Source: Climacium dendroides
Lineage: Eukaryota > Streptophyta > Bryopsida > Hypnales > Climaciaceae
NCBI GenBank assembly: GCA_950106755.1
Contig: OX467086.1
Location: forward strand, 18,556,001-18,620,000
Reading direction: 5' to 3'
DNA: 64,000 nt
Part shown: positions 13,090 through 24,585 of the stretch, in pieces
Layout: each line of letters starts with the position of its first letter
Numbering within the stretch: position 1 is the first letter of the stretch
The notes under the pieces: generated by a model
What the model saw: the letters and a program-made list of their open reading frames with translations, nothing else
The model's database searches: none
Told to the model about the DNA's origin: nothing
Program-made: the position numbers and the translations under genes

Positions 13090-13940
13090 TTAACCTCTAA
13101 AGGCCAAAGGGTGTTCTAGAAGGAAAAAAAATCCAAAATTGTCGATCAATTTTTGATGCATTGTCAAAGATCAATTTAGGCAATGCGTGCAAAAAAAATT
13201 TTAGCCCATTTGATAGAGTGAATTGAATATTATAATATTTAGAGCAAGAAAAAAACTTCATTTTGTTCTTGAAAAATAGGATCATTTTTTACCATTTAGA
13301 AGTATATAAGAATAGGTTCATTCATGCAAAACTTGAGATGGAATTGAGATGTCTAACTTATTCTAAATCACCCTGCAATGTAAGAAGATTAAGTGAAATG
13401 GCAAGGCACTAGTCATTTTTTGATGATTTCTTGTGCAATGAGGATTTTTTTTATTTGAATAATAAACAATGAAATTTTATAGAAAAACATTTGGAATATG
13501 TGGAAAAAATTTCAAAAACTTTTGGCTTCGCAAATTGTAAGATAATAGGGCTTGAAATTAAACAAAATGAAGTTTTTTTCAAAACTATCTCAACATTGCT
13601 AACAAAGTTCAAGTTGTCTTAGAATGTGATTTGAGAACTAAAATTTGTATTTTTTTGGACAATTGTATGCCATATGTTATTAGTTCCATACATGCCAAAT
13701 TTCAAAAGTCAATGAGGGTTTTAGCAAAAGATGTCCAAATTTATTGGATTGAAAAAATTCAAAGCAATATAACTTTTGATCTAGTAGGCACCTAATTGGA
13801 ATAAATTATATTCCCACTAAGGGGGTATATGTACACACCTTATGTCAAATTTTGTGAACATTTGACCAAAATTGACTTTGTAGTAATCTACTTGAATATT
13901 CAATTGTTTGTTTAATGAACAATTGCCCTTTAGAGGTTAA
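13090..13940. mobile_element. TTAA-flanked non-autonomous DNA element, family 2
   Basis: TTAA at 13090-13093 is followed by CCTCTAAAGGCC, and the right end reads GCCCTTTAGAGG then TTAA at 13937-13940. The interior has no coding capacity. The architecture (TTAA, CC-start, about 0.85 kb) parallels families 1 and 3 although the interiors differ. Confidence 0.65.
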
Positions 13941-15080
13941 CCATATCAATTAAAATATCAATTATTTTTTTTTTAAACTACTTACAATTCAAAAATTCTA
14001 ATTTTTGTGAAGAACTTAACATGGATGACAAACTTCCTTGTTCTTAACCCCATAGAGTTCTTGTGAGAAGAATGAAAGATAATATTTAGAATGAGTCTAT
14101 TCCTAAGAATAGAAAAGACCTTATTAAATTGATGCAAAGAATATATGGAGGGATATCTATTGATATGCTTAAATTTCTCATTTCACCAAGGTCTCATAGA
14201 TTGAATGTTTTAATTTGTGTCAAAGGTGGAAATTGTATTAGATGGTAGATGTGTAGCAATACATAGCTAGCAAATTCTTATATTCTTTCAGATATTTTAG
14301 TATGCAAATTTTTTTATCTTGAAGATAGATTACTTGGTCTTCCCAATGTGCTTACAATTTTTTGGTTGGGTGGAATTTTGAGCTAGTAGAAAAAAATTCA
14401 AATCTTTGCATAAATTTTGAGTTTTGAAATAGAGAATGTGTACTTATTGAAGGTGACTATGCATCAACTATGACATGATATCCTACTAGGAGTGGCTAAA
14501 GTGTTGTAATTGCTACCTCTAATAAGGTAGGACCATAGGAACACTTGAAAGTGACACTTTTTTTATGCTTTCATCTTTGAGTGCAAATGAATTTTTTTTA
14601 ATAGATTTTGAGTGATTTTAAGAAAAGTTCAACTCAATTTGTTGGATGCTCAGTTAATATTCTATGAATTGTTGAAGTTGAAAGTATAAAATATCTATTT
14701 ATGCTAGTATACTCTTCTTAAATATCCCCCCCTTAAATATAAAATGTTGAAACTCCCAATAGTTGCCTCAAAAAACTCATCATTGCCTATTGTGTGCTTT
14801 GGGGATTTAGAGATATTCTTTTAAGTTTCATCCGGTGGCAACAAATGGAAGGTGGTGATATTGGGTGCTTCTACCTTAAAAAAACTCATCTCAAAATTTG
14901 CAAAATATATAATTCTACATTGCATGTGTATCAATAGCAAAATTTGGTAAATTAATACATTGAAGATAAAATTAATAGTTTTCATTCTATCATTCAATCT
15001 AAATCACAAATTCTACTACTGAGAGGTTCAAGATCACAAATTTCAACGAAATTTGTCAAATATCTCAAAGGAGTGAAAAA
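13941..15080. other. AT-rich gap, nothing recognised
   Basis: No open frame above background and no clear repeat boundary was seen. Confidence 0.5.
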
Positions 15081-15088
15081 ACTTTTAT

Positions 15089-15249
15089 AGGAAATTTTGT
15101 TAAAATGGTGCCATTCCACAAACTATAGCACTTTTACAATTTAGACTACAAGGTATGAAATCTATACTTGTCCTAAATGGTACTTTTGTGGTTTAGACCT
15201 TGTGGCCTAAAAATGATGTATGAAATATCACTATTTTAACAAAAATTTC
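15089..15249. mobile_element. Mutator-like MITE, diverged copy
   Basis: Inverted ends GGAAATTTTGTTAAAATGG and ATTTTAACAAAAATTTC match the GGGAATTTCATTAAAATGG ends of the elements at 20519, 60766 and 62309. No clear target-site duplication. Confidence 0.5.
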
Positions 15250-16165
15250 TATTTTTGTACTAAAAAATGAAATTGTATAAAAAAATGAAATTGTATAAAA
15301 AAATATCACATTTGAGAGCATTTAAATACAAATTTTGACTTGATTATTAATACTAAATTAGTTTAGTTTTATAGTGCATTTTAGCTTTAATTTTGGAGCA
15401 TCACAAATACTACTAATAAATATCCAAAGTACTAAATAATACTAGATGCAACCAACACTAGTCATGGATTAATGGTATGTGTAGACCAAAAAAATGAAGT
15501 TTTTTTTGGTCAATTCCCTAATCATTTTCCTAGTCTACTTAAACCATTACTTTTACTACACCAAGATGATTAGTTAATGTAGGTGGAATTTGTTACTTAG
15601 TATGAAAGATAGTATGACCAATTTAACAACACCACAAATGCTAAATGCCATCACTACAATGATGTTTTCTTCCATATACATTTCAAATGTTGAAATTAGA
15701 TGAAATTATCTTATTTCATGCAATCGCAACAATCCTCTTTGGCCTCTTAGCTTAAAAAGGTCAAAATTGTATGATAGGTTTATTCTTCTAAGTAAAGTAA
15801 ATTAACTTATGATAGGTAAACCACCTATAGTAGACACCTAGGAATTGACCCATTGCAATCTTGCAACAATCTATGATAAAAGTTCAATCAATGAGATTTA
15901 CATTAAGTTGAGTTAATGGTTGACCACAATCAATGTCTAGAATGATGGTGATGGACTGAATAGTGATTGCAATAGGAAATTCTACCTTCTTAGTATAAAT
16001 TCATCATAAGAATGACTTTTTTTAGGCCTTCATGTTGTGGATGTGTTGGGAAATATTGTCAATGCTTTAGGTGAGTAGGATGATCATTCTAGATACACTT
16101 TGTTGGTTTGAGAGTAGTCTATAGATTCTTTTGGGTCGATTGGGAATCACACTTCAAAAATTCAT
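15250..16165. other. AT-rich gap, nothing recognised
   Basis: No gene or repeat boundary could be supported. Confidence 0.5.
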
Positions 16166-16170
16166 AACAA

Positions 16171-16392
16171 ACTAGTGTGCTTGTGCCGTTGCTAAAGTCA
16201 AAAGAAAAGTAAAATTAATTTTCTAATTTTCTTTCTCATAAGTTATAAGAACTTTGAAATTCAATATCTTTTCTTTTGTAGATCCAAACGCCATGAGACA
16301 AAGCCCACGCACCCCTCTTTGTAGAGAGCTTTCAAGCACGCAACCGGGTTACATGGTCCAAGAGATCTCACCATAACAAGCAAAACAAAACA
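16171..16392 (+). mobile_element. short retroposon-like repeat with (CAAAA)n tail
   Basis: Starts ACTAGTGTGCTTGTGCCGTT and ends in CAAAACAAAACAG. An inverted full-length relative is at 45063-45303, and a copy lacking the start is at about 32915-33100. A simple-sequence tail combined with 5' truncation of one copy is characteristic of LINE/SINE-type retroposition. No RNA polymerase III boxes were verified. Confidence 0.5.
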
Positions 16393-16399
16393 GCTTAAT

Positions 16400-17412
16400 T
16401 TAACCCCTCACCGTCCAAGGTCTAACCATGTCAAAAAACAACCTTGTTTTTTGAGTGTTATAAGTCTAAATGTGAATAAGTTATGAAAATCTCAACCGTA
16501 CAATCTTGTAGTGTGCATGTTGTAGATGGTGTAAATCAAATTTAGAGTCATTTGACCATATAGATTGAAAGATTATACTGTTTTAGATTTGACAAAAGAT
16601 ATAGATTATACTGTTTTAGTGTTGATAAAAGATGCTGAAATTTTCCTAAAAACACAGTTGGAGGTGAAATTCAATTTCTAAACCTACTCAAATGAAAAAA
16701 TTTGAAACTACAAAGTGATTTAAAATCAAAAGACAAACAATTTGGTGGAAAAAAAATCATTCAATTGACTCATTGCATTTGCAAAATTGTTTTGGAATGT
16801 CAAAAAACATGAAAAAAGTAGCAAAAAAACACATCTATGGCTGAACCTACCTCTACTAAAATGCTTCTCAATCAATCATAACTTCTTGGATTGATATGAA
16901 ATTTTCACTGCAAGAACTAGACTAGTATGCACAACTTTTCCAACAAAAATTATTGAAAACAAACCCTGTCTGAAGAAGTCATAAGCCGTCGAAGTTCACT
17001 GTAATGTAAAAATGTCTGGGTTTTGAACTTTGAATTGCTCCCAAGCATTCAAAACAAATTGGATTGACATGAAAATTGTATCACAATAAGTAGAATTTAT
17101 GGGGAACAATACCCAACAAATTTTTATTGAAAACTAACATTTGATGAAAAAGATACAAGCCCCTGAAGTTGCAGCCATCTCATTGTAGTGTGGTGAGCTC
17201 AAATTGAACTTGCAAACTTTGAATGGATTTCAAAAACTCATTACATATTGGATAGATCTGAAAATTTTACCACAAAAAATAGACTATTGTGCAAAACTTT
17301 CTCAACAAGTTTTATTGAATTTGGACATCAGATGCAAAAGTTACAACACTTTGAAGTTGACTGCTAGACTGTGTGAGGACAATTTTAGTCCCCTTGGGCG
17401 GTGAGTGGTTGA
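16400..17412 (+). mobile_element. TTAA-flanked non-autonomous DNA element, family 1, copy 2
   Basis: Begins TTAACCCCTCACCGTCCAAG and ends CTTGGGCGGTGAGTGGTTGA, where the right flank TTGA is a mutated TTAA. Nearly collinear with 57713-58694 and the reverse complement of 7295-8267. The open frame at 17204-17404 lies inside it and is not a gene. Confidence 0.75.
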
Positions 17413-17579
17413 TTCATACTTTGTCAAAAAATAAAACAAAATTCAATTGCTATCCTCATTTCTCATGGAAAAGAATTATAAATTTTCAACAAGGCCAACA
17501 GGACAAACCAGTCATTCTGCCTGTCATATATTTTCCTCCAATGGTAACTTATAAAGCGTCAGTCTAGACACTTGGTTCA

Positions 17580-18236
17580 AACATTTACAAATAAAAAAAG
17601 AAGTTACGTCACCGCCGTGCTACAGTGAACAACCGCGAAAAGGTTTATATTTCGTGCCACGGCGTCACGAGTTCCCCACAGCCAGACCCCAAAATGCAAA
17701 GATAATGATCCGGATCACTGGAAAAATGCATGATCCCAGTGGGTTGAGGAGAAAGAGAGGAAAATCACGCTTTAACTTACAAGATCATAGTCCCAGTTAA
17801 GTCGCTGAGTTCCACATCATCCAGCAGATTCCATGTCTGATTACAAAAAAAACTTTTACGCAACTATTAAAACATATATGGTACTAAATTAATTTGATTC
17901 CCAAATCACAGAAAAGCATCATTCCTCCCCAGTCAGTGCCTTCTGTTGTATCCAAGTCGACGTACGTCGGCGAAAACCTCGACAGCGAAACTAGTCACTC
18001 AGTGATCGTGTCGCATTGACCTGAAATTTTATACAAAATCTCCCGAAACTTCGCAGCCGCTGGCTACTGGTGATGCAGCTGAATTCCTGCAGCTCGATCT
18101 CGCTCGGCCCCACGGATCCCACTCCTCCCCCTGGAGCTCAGTTAGCCCGGCTGCGATAGAAAGTGTGTGAACCGTGAACTACTGTGCAAAATATTCCAAA
18201 AGCGAGTAGTTTATAGTTTTTCAGGTACCTGATTAG
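17580..18236 (+). promoter_or_regulatory. GC-balanced upstream region of the ammonium transporter
   Basis: Composition switches from AT-rich to balanced at about 17580 and stays so through the transporter gene, as expected of a promoter and 5' UTR. The perfect palindrome CGACGTACGTCG at 17958-17969 carries two overlapping ACGT cores, the class of site bound by plant bZIP factors. No transcription start was identified. Confidence 0.4.
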
Positions 18237-18380
18237 ATGGCAAGCAAGCTAGAGCTTCTGAAAGAAGGACTTCGGGAGTCCCTGGAGATGGAGTCAGTCT
18301 GGGCACCAGACTCGGCTCATCGCGGCAATACAAGTCTACAAGGGAAAAGGAGCCACCACGCACAACCGCTGCCTGCTTAA
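18237..18380 (+). CDS. small upstream ORF, 47 codons, unidentified
   Basis: ATG at 18237 follows an acceptor-like pyrimidine run ending TTTTTCAG, and the frame runs to TAA at 18378-18380. The product starts MASKLELLKEGLRE, a charged amphipathic segment, and ends in a His/Pro-rich tail. It lies in the leader of the ammonium transporter, about 1.2 kb before that start. It may be an upstream ORF in the leader, the first exon of another gene, or chance. I do not recognise it. Confidence 0.3.
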   Translation: MASKLELLKEGLRESLEMESVWAPDSAHRGNTSLQGKRSHHAQPLPA

Positions 18381-19414
18381 TTGCAATGCTTTGTGCGTTG
18401 ACGGAGTTTCCGAGGTGGGGAGTTGGGGGAGTTGTAGTGCCGAGATCACCATTGCGGTGCAGTCTGTAGGTGCCTCTGTGGTGTCTGGAACTAATGGAGT
18501 GGAGTACCTGGGCTGGGTGATGTATTGTACGTCACGATATAATATCAGAAGTACCATTTGGTGCACAGCAAATTTGGCTGCTGATCAACACTAGCCTGTA
18601 CGTGACCGATTGACTGAATTATTCACCCGTTGCTACTGGATAGCCAGTTGAACGGTACGCTCTCCTGTTCGGAATGGTCTTGAATGGGAACTCGGTGTTT
18701 GGGTGTAGTTGAGGTTACTTTTGTCTTGAGGGGTTTGCGTTTGTACGTGTCTTGGAATGTCCTCTGCCACTTCAGTTTTTTTGCTTTGGATAATTTCATA
18801 CGAACTTGGATTTTGAGGTAGCTAGCACTGACAGAGAGGATGTTCTGTGTGTATGCACAGTAGCGGGGGTTAGATATATCGTAATAATAATATTTTATTC
18901 TGTGGTGCATAGAACAGAGTGCTGCACTGTCTAGAATTATGGACTGCGGAATCGATTTGAAAGGCTCCTGCAAATTGAGCTTACTCTTAGTACATTGACT
19001 AAGTAGGAATTCAATTATTGATGCCTAGAAAGCTGTCTACAATGCGACTCCGCGTTCGTTTTCAGACTGTAAAGAGTAGATTAGAGAAAACTTCCATTAC
19101 TAAAAGAACTATTCGGTCAATAGACACACTGTTTTCTCTGCTCGAATGTACAAAAGGTTGTAGTTTTCGAAGAGCTCCTGATATCTTAATCCAATCTAGA
19201 AAAATGCGTCCACACTTTTTTCACTATCAGGACTTGGTGACTGATGACCCTGAAAGAACACAATTACCACGTTCTGCAATTCAAGCAGGCGATCAAGCCA
19301 CTTCCCACCGCCGCACAATTCGCATCAATTGCCATCAAGCTCATTTCGCCGATTGTCATGAAATCGGGAGACTGATCCTTGCTTGTGTTCCACCAGGTTT
19401 ACAAGCTTCGCAGA

Positions 19415-22400
19415 ATGTCGTCAGGAGTTCCATCCGCGTACAACAACACGGGCGGCGTGACCCCCGACTGGCTGAACAAAGGCGACAATGCCTGGCAGCT
19501 CACCGCCGGCACTCTCGTCGGCCTCCAATCCGTCCCCGGCCTAGTAATCCTCTACGGCAGCATCGTCAAAAAAAAATGGGCGGTGAACTCCGCCTTCATG
19601 GCCTTCTACGCCTTCGCTGCCGTCCTCCTCTGCTGGGTGATCTGGGCGTACAAGATGTCGTTCGGGGAGAAGCTGCTTCCCTTCTGGGGCAAGGCAGGGA
19701 CTGTCCTGAGCCACAAAACCTTGCTCACCCAAGCCTTGCTCCCAGCCACCGTGCATAACCACCATGATGGGTCGAACGAGACGCCAGCCTTGGCGCCGTT
19801 GTACCCGCTGGCCACCATGGTGTACTTCCAGTTCGTGTTCGCGGCGATCACGCTGGTGCTGCTCGCGGGAGCGCTGTTGGGAAGAATGAACTTCCGAGCG
19901 TGGATGCTGTTCGTGCCCTTGTGGCTTACATTCTCATACACTGTGGGGGCGTTTAGTCTGTGGGGAGGCGGGTTCCTGTTCCAGTGGGGAGTTATTGACT
20001 ACTCGGGAGGATACGTCATTCATCTCTCCTCGGGAGTCGGTGGCTTTGTCGCCGCGTTCTGGGTAAGTACTTACACTTGGCATAATCGATCGATTATCAT
20101 GAGGTTTTCTGAGACTAGTTTTAAGCAATTTTAATTCCTTAGATTATCTGAGGGTTGTATTAAGCAAGAAATTTCAATTCCTGAGATTTTCTGAGAGTTG
20201 TGTTAAGCAATTATTCCAATTCCTGAGATTTCTGGAGAGTTGTGTTAAGCAATTATTTCAATCCCTGAGATTTTCTGAGAGTTTTATTAAGCAATTTTCC
20301 TGTGATTTTTCTGGGGCCTGAGAGTTTTGAGGTGATTGTGTCCCTGTGGTTTCGATTCTAGAGGTTCCTGAGATTTCTGAGTTGTTTTAAGCAATTTTGA
20401 TTCCTGAGATTATCTGAGAATTGTGTGAAGCGATTTTCGTGAGATTTTTCGAGGTTGGAGTTTTGAGATGATTGTGTCCCGCTGGTTTCTAGAGCCATTT
20501 CGTCCACCACAGCCATAGATGGGGAATTTCATTAAAATGGCGATATTTTGCATGCATTTACGCAAGTCAAGTGCACATACGACAGCACTTCTCGGCATGT
20601 CAACCTCATAGATGTGCCAATTCTGTCCCTAACAAGTCTAAATTGCATCGCAACTCTTATGTTTCTTCACCCCGTGCCATTTTTCTATGAATTTCTTCCA
20701 TTTTGCAGTCCCCTTTTGTGCCATTTTCATGAAATAATTGCCTTTTTAATGAATTCCCCATTTAGTTAGTTTCTTGTATTCATTGGAGTGTTAACCCTCA
20801 AGAACCTTGATTGTGTATGAAAACAGATGCATGATTGTGACAGAAAAAAAAGTACGTTGTTTGCAATACCTTTCGATTTCGTTACAAGAAAGATTTCATG
20901 TCTGAGTGTTCGTTTCCAAGACTAGTTGTTCCCTGCGTCAGAAAGTCTCCCAAGAAAAGTAACATAGGATTGGTAATAGCCAATGAGATATAAGTTTCTC
21001 TCAGAACCCCAAAATGCCTACGAACATTTAGTAGACCAGGCGACCCTCCGAACCTATACAGTCTTCGTTCAGAAGGTCAACGTTAAACTTCTTCTGTTTC
21101 CATGTTTCAACGTCGACGACAGAGCTTCAATTTTGCAAGCCCCCAGATGTACCGTGCAACAAAAAAAGGTTATCTTGGTGTGAATCTCAACAACAGGAAT
21201 CGGTGGTGGACTACGCATTCAGGAACCCAATCGATCTGCAAGTGTCAATCCCGGTAGCGATTTCAAGTGTGAATCTTTCTTCTAATGGAACTTCAATTTT
21301 CTGTCCCCATGTGTGCAGGTTGGGCCGCGCTTGACCCGCGACCGAGAGCGCTTCCCTCCGAACAACGTCCTGCTCATGCTCGCCGGCGCAGGTCTGCTCT
21401 GGTTGGGCTGGGCGGGCTTCAACGGCGGCGACCCGTACGCCGCAAACATCGACGCGTCCATGGCCGTCCTCAACACGAACGTGTGCGCCGCCGCCAGTTT
21501 GCTCATGTGGACGGTCATGGACGTGATGGTGTTCGGGAAGCCGTCCGTCATCGGCGCCGTGCAAGGCATGATCACAGGCCTCGTCGTCATCACTCCTGCC
21601 GCAGGTACACGTCCAATCACCCCGCAACCTACCAATCGGTCCTGCTCATTCTCGCAACCTGCTACCGAATTTGCGCGCATACCCTTGCCCGCTTCAAATT
21701 CTCGGATGAATTCGTATTGGGTCACCAATTTGTTACCAATTCATTACCTATCAGGCTAAAATTTTGCGCAAATTCCCTCAGTTGGTTGAAGTTCTCCAAC
21801 GAACTCGAATTGGGTCTGACGAATTTGCATTGGGTTCCCAATTTGTTATCTATCGGGCTACCAATTTTGCAAAAATTTCCCTCTCCCGGCTGAAATTGAC
21901 GAATTCGAATTGGGTGGTTTTAAATTTCTATTCCACCAGGAGTGGTGCAATGCTGGGCGGCGATCGTGATGGGCATTTGCGCCGGTAGCATCCCATGGTT
22001 TACGATGATGGTGGTGCACAAGCGCTGGTCACTTCTCCAACGAGTCGACGACACACTAGGCGTCTTCCACACGCACGCGGTTGCGGGTTTCCTGGGCGGC
22101 TCGCTCACGGGCTTATTCGCGGAGCCTCACCTCTGCAACTACTTCCTGTCCGTGACCAACGAGCAGGGCGGATTCTACGGCGGTGTGGGGGGCAACCAGT
22201 TCGGGAAGCAGCTGGCCGGCGCATGCTTCATCATCGGCTGGAACGTGGTGGTGACGAGCATCATTCTGAACGTGATTCGTCTCGTTGTGCCGTTACGCAT
22301 GACGGACGAGCACATGATAACGGGAGACGACGCTGTCCACGGAGAAGAGGCGTACGCGCTTTGGGGTGACGGGGAAAAGTATGATATCACCAAGCACGGC

Positions 22401-22475
22401 GCCTCCGATTATGATGATACCAACCACGGAATTGGGACTGAGAACCAAGTGCGCGGGCCCACTGTTACGCTTTGA
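19415..22475 (+). CDS. AMT2: ammonium transporter, AMT2/MEP type, three exons
   Basis: Exons 19415-20062, 21319-21604 and 21940-22475 have GT-AG junctions (phase 0 and phase 1) and join to 489 codons, close to plant AMT2 proteins. ATG at 19415 is preferred over the in-frame upstream 19379 because the protein then opens [10 protein letters not shown] before the conserved [13 protein letters not shown]. Family marks are GLVILYGS, the first pore histidine in [12 protein letters not shown], the second in [13 protein letters not shown], and about eleven hydrophobic segments. Members carry ammonium (or NH3 plus proton) across the plasma membrane. The hydrophilic C-tail is His/Asp-rich. Intron 1 holds a minisatellite and a MITE; intron 2 an internal duplication. 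AATAAA lies at 22763. All catalytic landmarks appear intact. Confidence 0.93.
20095..20310 (+). repeat. intronic minisatellite, about 42-bp unit, five copies
   Basis: TTAAGCAA recurs at 20121, 20160, 20203, 20245 and 20287, each followed by an AATTCCTGAGATTTTCTGAG-type sequence. More diverged units continue to about 20480. Lies in AMT2 intron 1. Confidence 0.85.
20519..20761. mobile_element. Mutator-like MITE in AMT2 intron 1
   Basis: Inverted ends ATGGGGAATTTCATTAAAA and TTTTTAATGAATTCCCCAT. The interior, including GCATGTCAACCTCATAGATG, is found in reverse complement at 60766-61016. TIRs of the GGGAAATTTCATTAAATGG class are common in plant Mutator-type MITEs. No convincing target duplication here. 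Confidence 0.65.
21690..21925 (+). repeat. direct duplication in AMT2 intron 2
   Basis: Two diverged copies share GAATTYGNATTGGGT, CCAATTTGTTA and an AAATTYCCCTC motif, one at about 21711-21815 and the other at 21820-21925. Confidence 0.6.
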
Positions 22476-22519
22476 ATGCATTCTGTAGGTTTTTAGTGTA
22501 GTTTCTTCCTTTGTGTACA

Positions 22520-24290
22520 ATAATTTGGTGGAAGGAATGGGGATTGTCCTGCAGGGGATGTATGTGGAGTGTCAAATGGTGTACATATGTGGACAGACAG
22601 GAAACAAGGGGACGGAAATAAGCGTCAGTTTGCGGGGAAGTTCACTATGATACATGGGTGTCCTGTAGGGGGAGAAGTTTGAGCAAAAAAACCAAAAGAT
22701 GAATGATTCTTGACTGGCATTGTGAGTTGTAACTGTGGCCGTAGATTGTAACGTGTTTCAGTAATAAAATTTGTGACCGTTGTCCAGAACACATAGTGGC
22801 ATGTGTGCAGATACGAATTCATTTTTGAAATGGGACTTCAGCTGGAGTACTGTACTGGCTGTAGTTTACGTGAATGAACTGGAGCAGTGAAATATTGAAA
22901 CACTGGTCTAATTGAGAAGCATTATATTTGAACATTATCAGGCATACAGTGGCTATCATATGACTCAACCAAGGACTGGATGAAAAGAAATAAATCACTC
23001 TAATGTGAGCGACGCTCACGTTTCAGTTGGATACAAGACAAGAGTTCTGAATTGTGCGAAAAAAGAATCTGAATTCCTTTCTGGGCACACGCGACAGTGC
23101 TTCCAAGTGTACCTCCTCAACAAGGTTATGGAATCTCTTATCTTTGATCGTTCCTTATCCTTTCCGCTTGAATTGCGAAAACAAAATCTGCTTCACATCT
23201 CTACTTCACAGCATTGAACGTCCGATCCTCATCAACCAAATAGCTCATTCAAATGGCTGCTACTGCGTTACAAGGGATCATCGAGTATACACTGCATCAT
23301 GGGCTATTCTACTCATTGTCGATTTCTGAAAGACCAGGAATATACTCTAAGCTTAATTACATCGAAGATGACAGGGCTACTGGGAGGTACCCTGAGCCGT
23401 CCCGCCGCAGCACCAAGTCCTTTGGGGTAAGCCAACTGGCGCAGACAAACGGCAACACAAGAATCTGCTGCATCCAGTCAGTCCCCGTGTCAATGACACG
23501 AGGATATTCGAGCAGAAGAGGAGGGGTCTCTACTGTAGACCTAACGTAACGGAAGTCTGTCTGCGGTTCACCCTGAGTCCCGTAATAATAATCAGCAGCT
23601 GTATGAGGCTCGGATTTCAAAGAAAAGCAGCTTTGGAAGACAGGCACTGATACCTCGCCAGGAATATATGATCGGCGTTGGCCCTCCACTTTCAAGGTTG
23701 AAATGCCCTCGTCCAACCCCTTGATGATTTGCGTGGAAAGACCATTCAAGATTTTCAATTCAACTCTTTTTTTTGTTCCTCTTTAAACTCCATTGTAAAC
23801 TTCCAGTACAAAACTTCCAGTGCAAAAACCCATTACTAACCACACCGTAAACCATGGGAAGAGAATGTCCCATTCATTTTTAGGACAGGTTCAGTGCCAT
23901 AATCAGTGCACAATGTCCGATTGTGTAGTTTTGCAAGCATAATCGGGCATTTTTCATCCCAATTGTTTATGTTCATCCTGTATTTCATCCAAAGCTTCTT
24001 CCCGAGGTTTATGCTAGACAAAGCTTCTCGTTGTCGGGCATTGCGCTATGAAATAGCCTCTTTGTCAACCCTTTCCATCATGCAATGCCCTCCTCCTCGA
24101 GCATTGCCTTACACATTAAAACTTCATAGCAAGCACCACATCTCTACATTGTCATAGTCCTTAAGAAGGAAGTTCCTTGCCCATCAATTTTCACAACTTT
24201 GACAAGTCGAGAGATGCTCATTCTTGATAACAATAATCATAGGTTAAGAAAGACCTCATACTAAGAGTATTATTAATTAATACTAGAATA
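22520..24290. repeat. segmental duplication, copy A (AMT2 tail plus FKBP 3' part)
   Basis: Aligns with 38300-40060 in the same orientation. Shared landmarks are AGGAATGGGGATTGT, CCTGTAGGGGGAGAAG, AACCAAGGACTGGATGAAAA, the two FKBP exons, and AACAATAATYWWARRYTAAG. Homology begins in the AMT2 3' UTR and stops inside FKBP intron 4 just before exon 4. Copy A lacks the MITE at 38699-38916 and so shows the empty TA site at about 22954. Confidence 0.85.
23309..23728 (-). pseudogene. FKBP16-3-like 3' fragment (exons 5 and 6), broken
   Basis: Corresponds to the last two exons of the intact gene at 39250-41698. Exon 5 (23654-23728) still reads IIKGLDEGISTLKVEGQRRS and keeps its GT donor, but the acceptor CAG is CAA. 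Exon 6 (23309-23435) carries a 4-base insertion in the codons after VIFDV, so the C-terminal IPGL segment is out of frame. No exons 1-4 lie upstream; the homology ends at about 24290. The broken splice site, frameshift and missing exons make a functional product very unlikely. Confidence 0.88.
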
Positions 24291-24585
24291 GAGTTTATTG
24301 CAATGCAACAATACCCAAAAGGTCCTATCAAAGTGCACAAAGGTTTCAACATCAAAGGTTTCATTGCAAAAATGTTTAGATGTTATTAGGATTTAGCATG
24401 CACAAATGAATGAAAAACTATGTGGATGAAAATGTGATAGATTGTACATTTAATATAAAAGATTACTATTATGATTATAGTTTTAATATCATTAAAAGAA
24501 TTTTGAGTCTTAAAAAGGGCCGTTAGTTATCGATAGCAGAAACAATAGCCGAAATAACAAGAAAAAAAATCTATTTTTCTTTTTT
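24291..24585. other. AT-rich junction sequence
   Basis: Begins exactly where duplication copy A stops and leads into the methylase-like fragment. No element ends were identified. Confidence 0.4.

Noticed and set aside
19018..19758. Long + strand frame (246 codons) overlapping AMT2 exon 1
   Set aside because: Its second half is the transporter exon in another frame, and the Arg/His-rich product is typical of an out-of-frame reading of GC-rich coding sequence.
21285..21893. 202-codon + strand frame and opposing - strand frames over AMT2 exon 2
   Set aside because: Shadow frames of the transporter exon and intron 2; the transporter frame has conserved motifs and correct splice sites.
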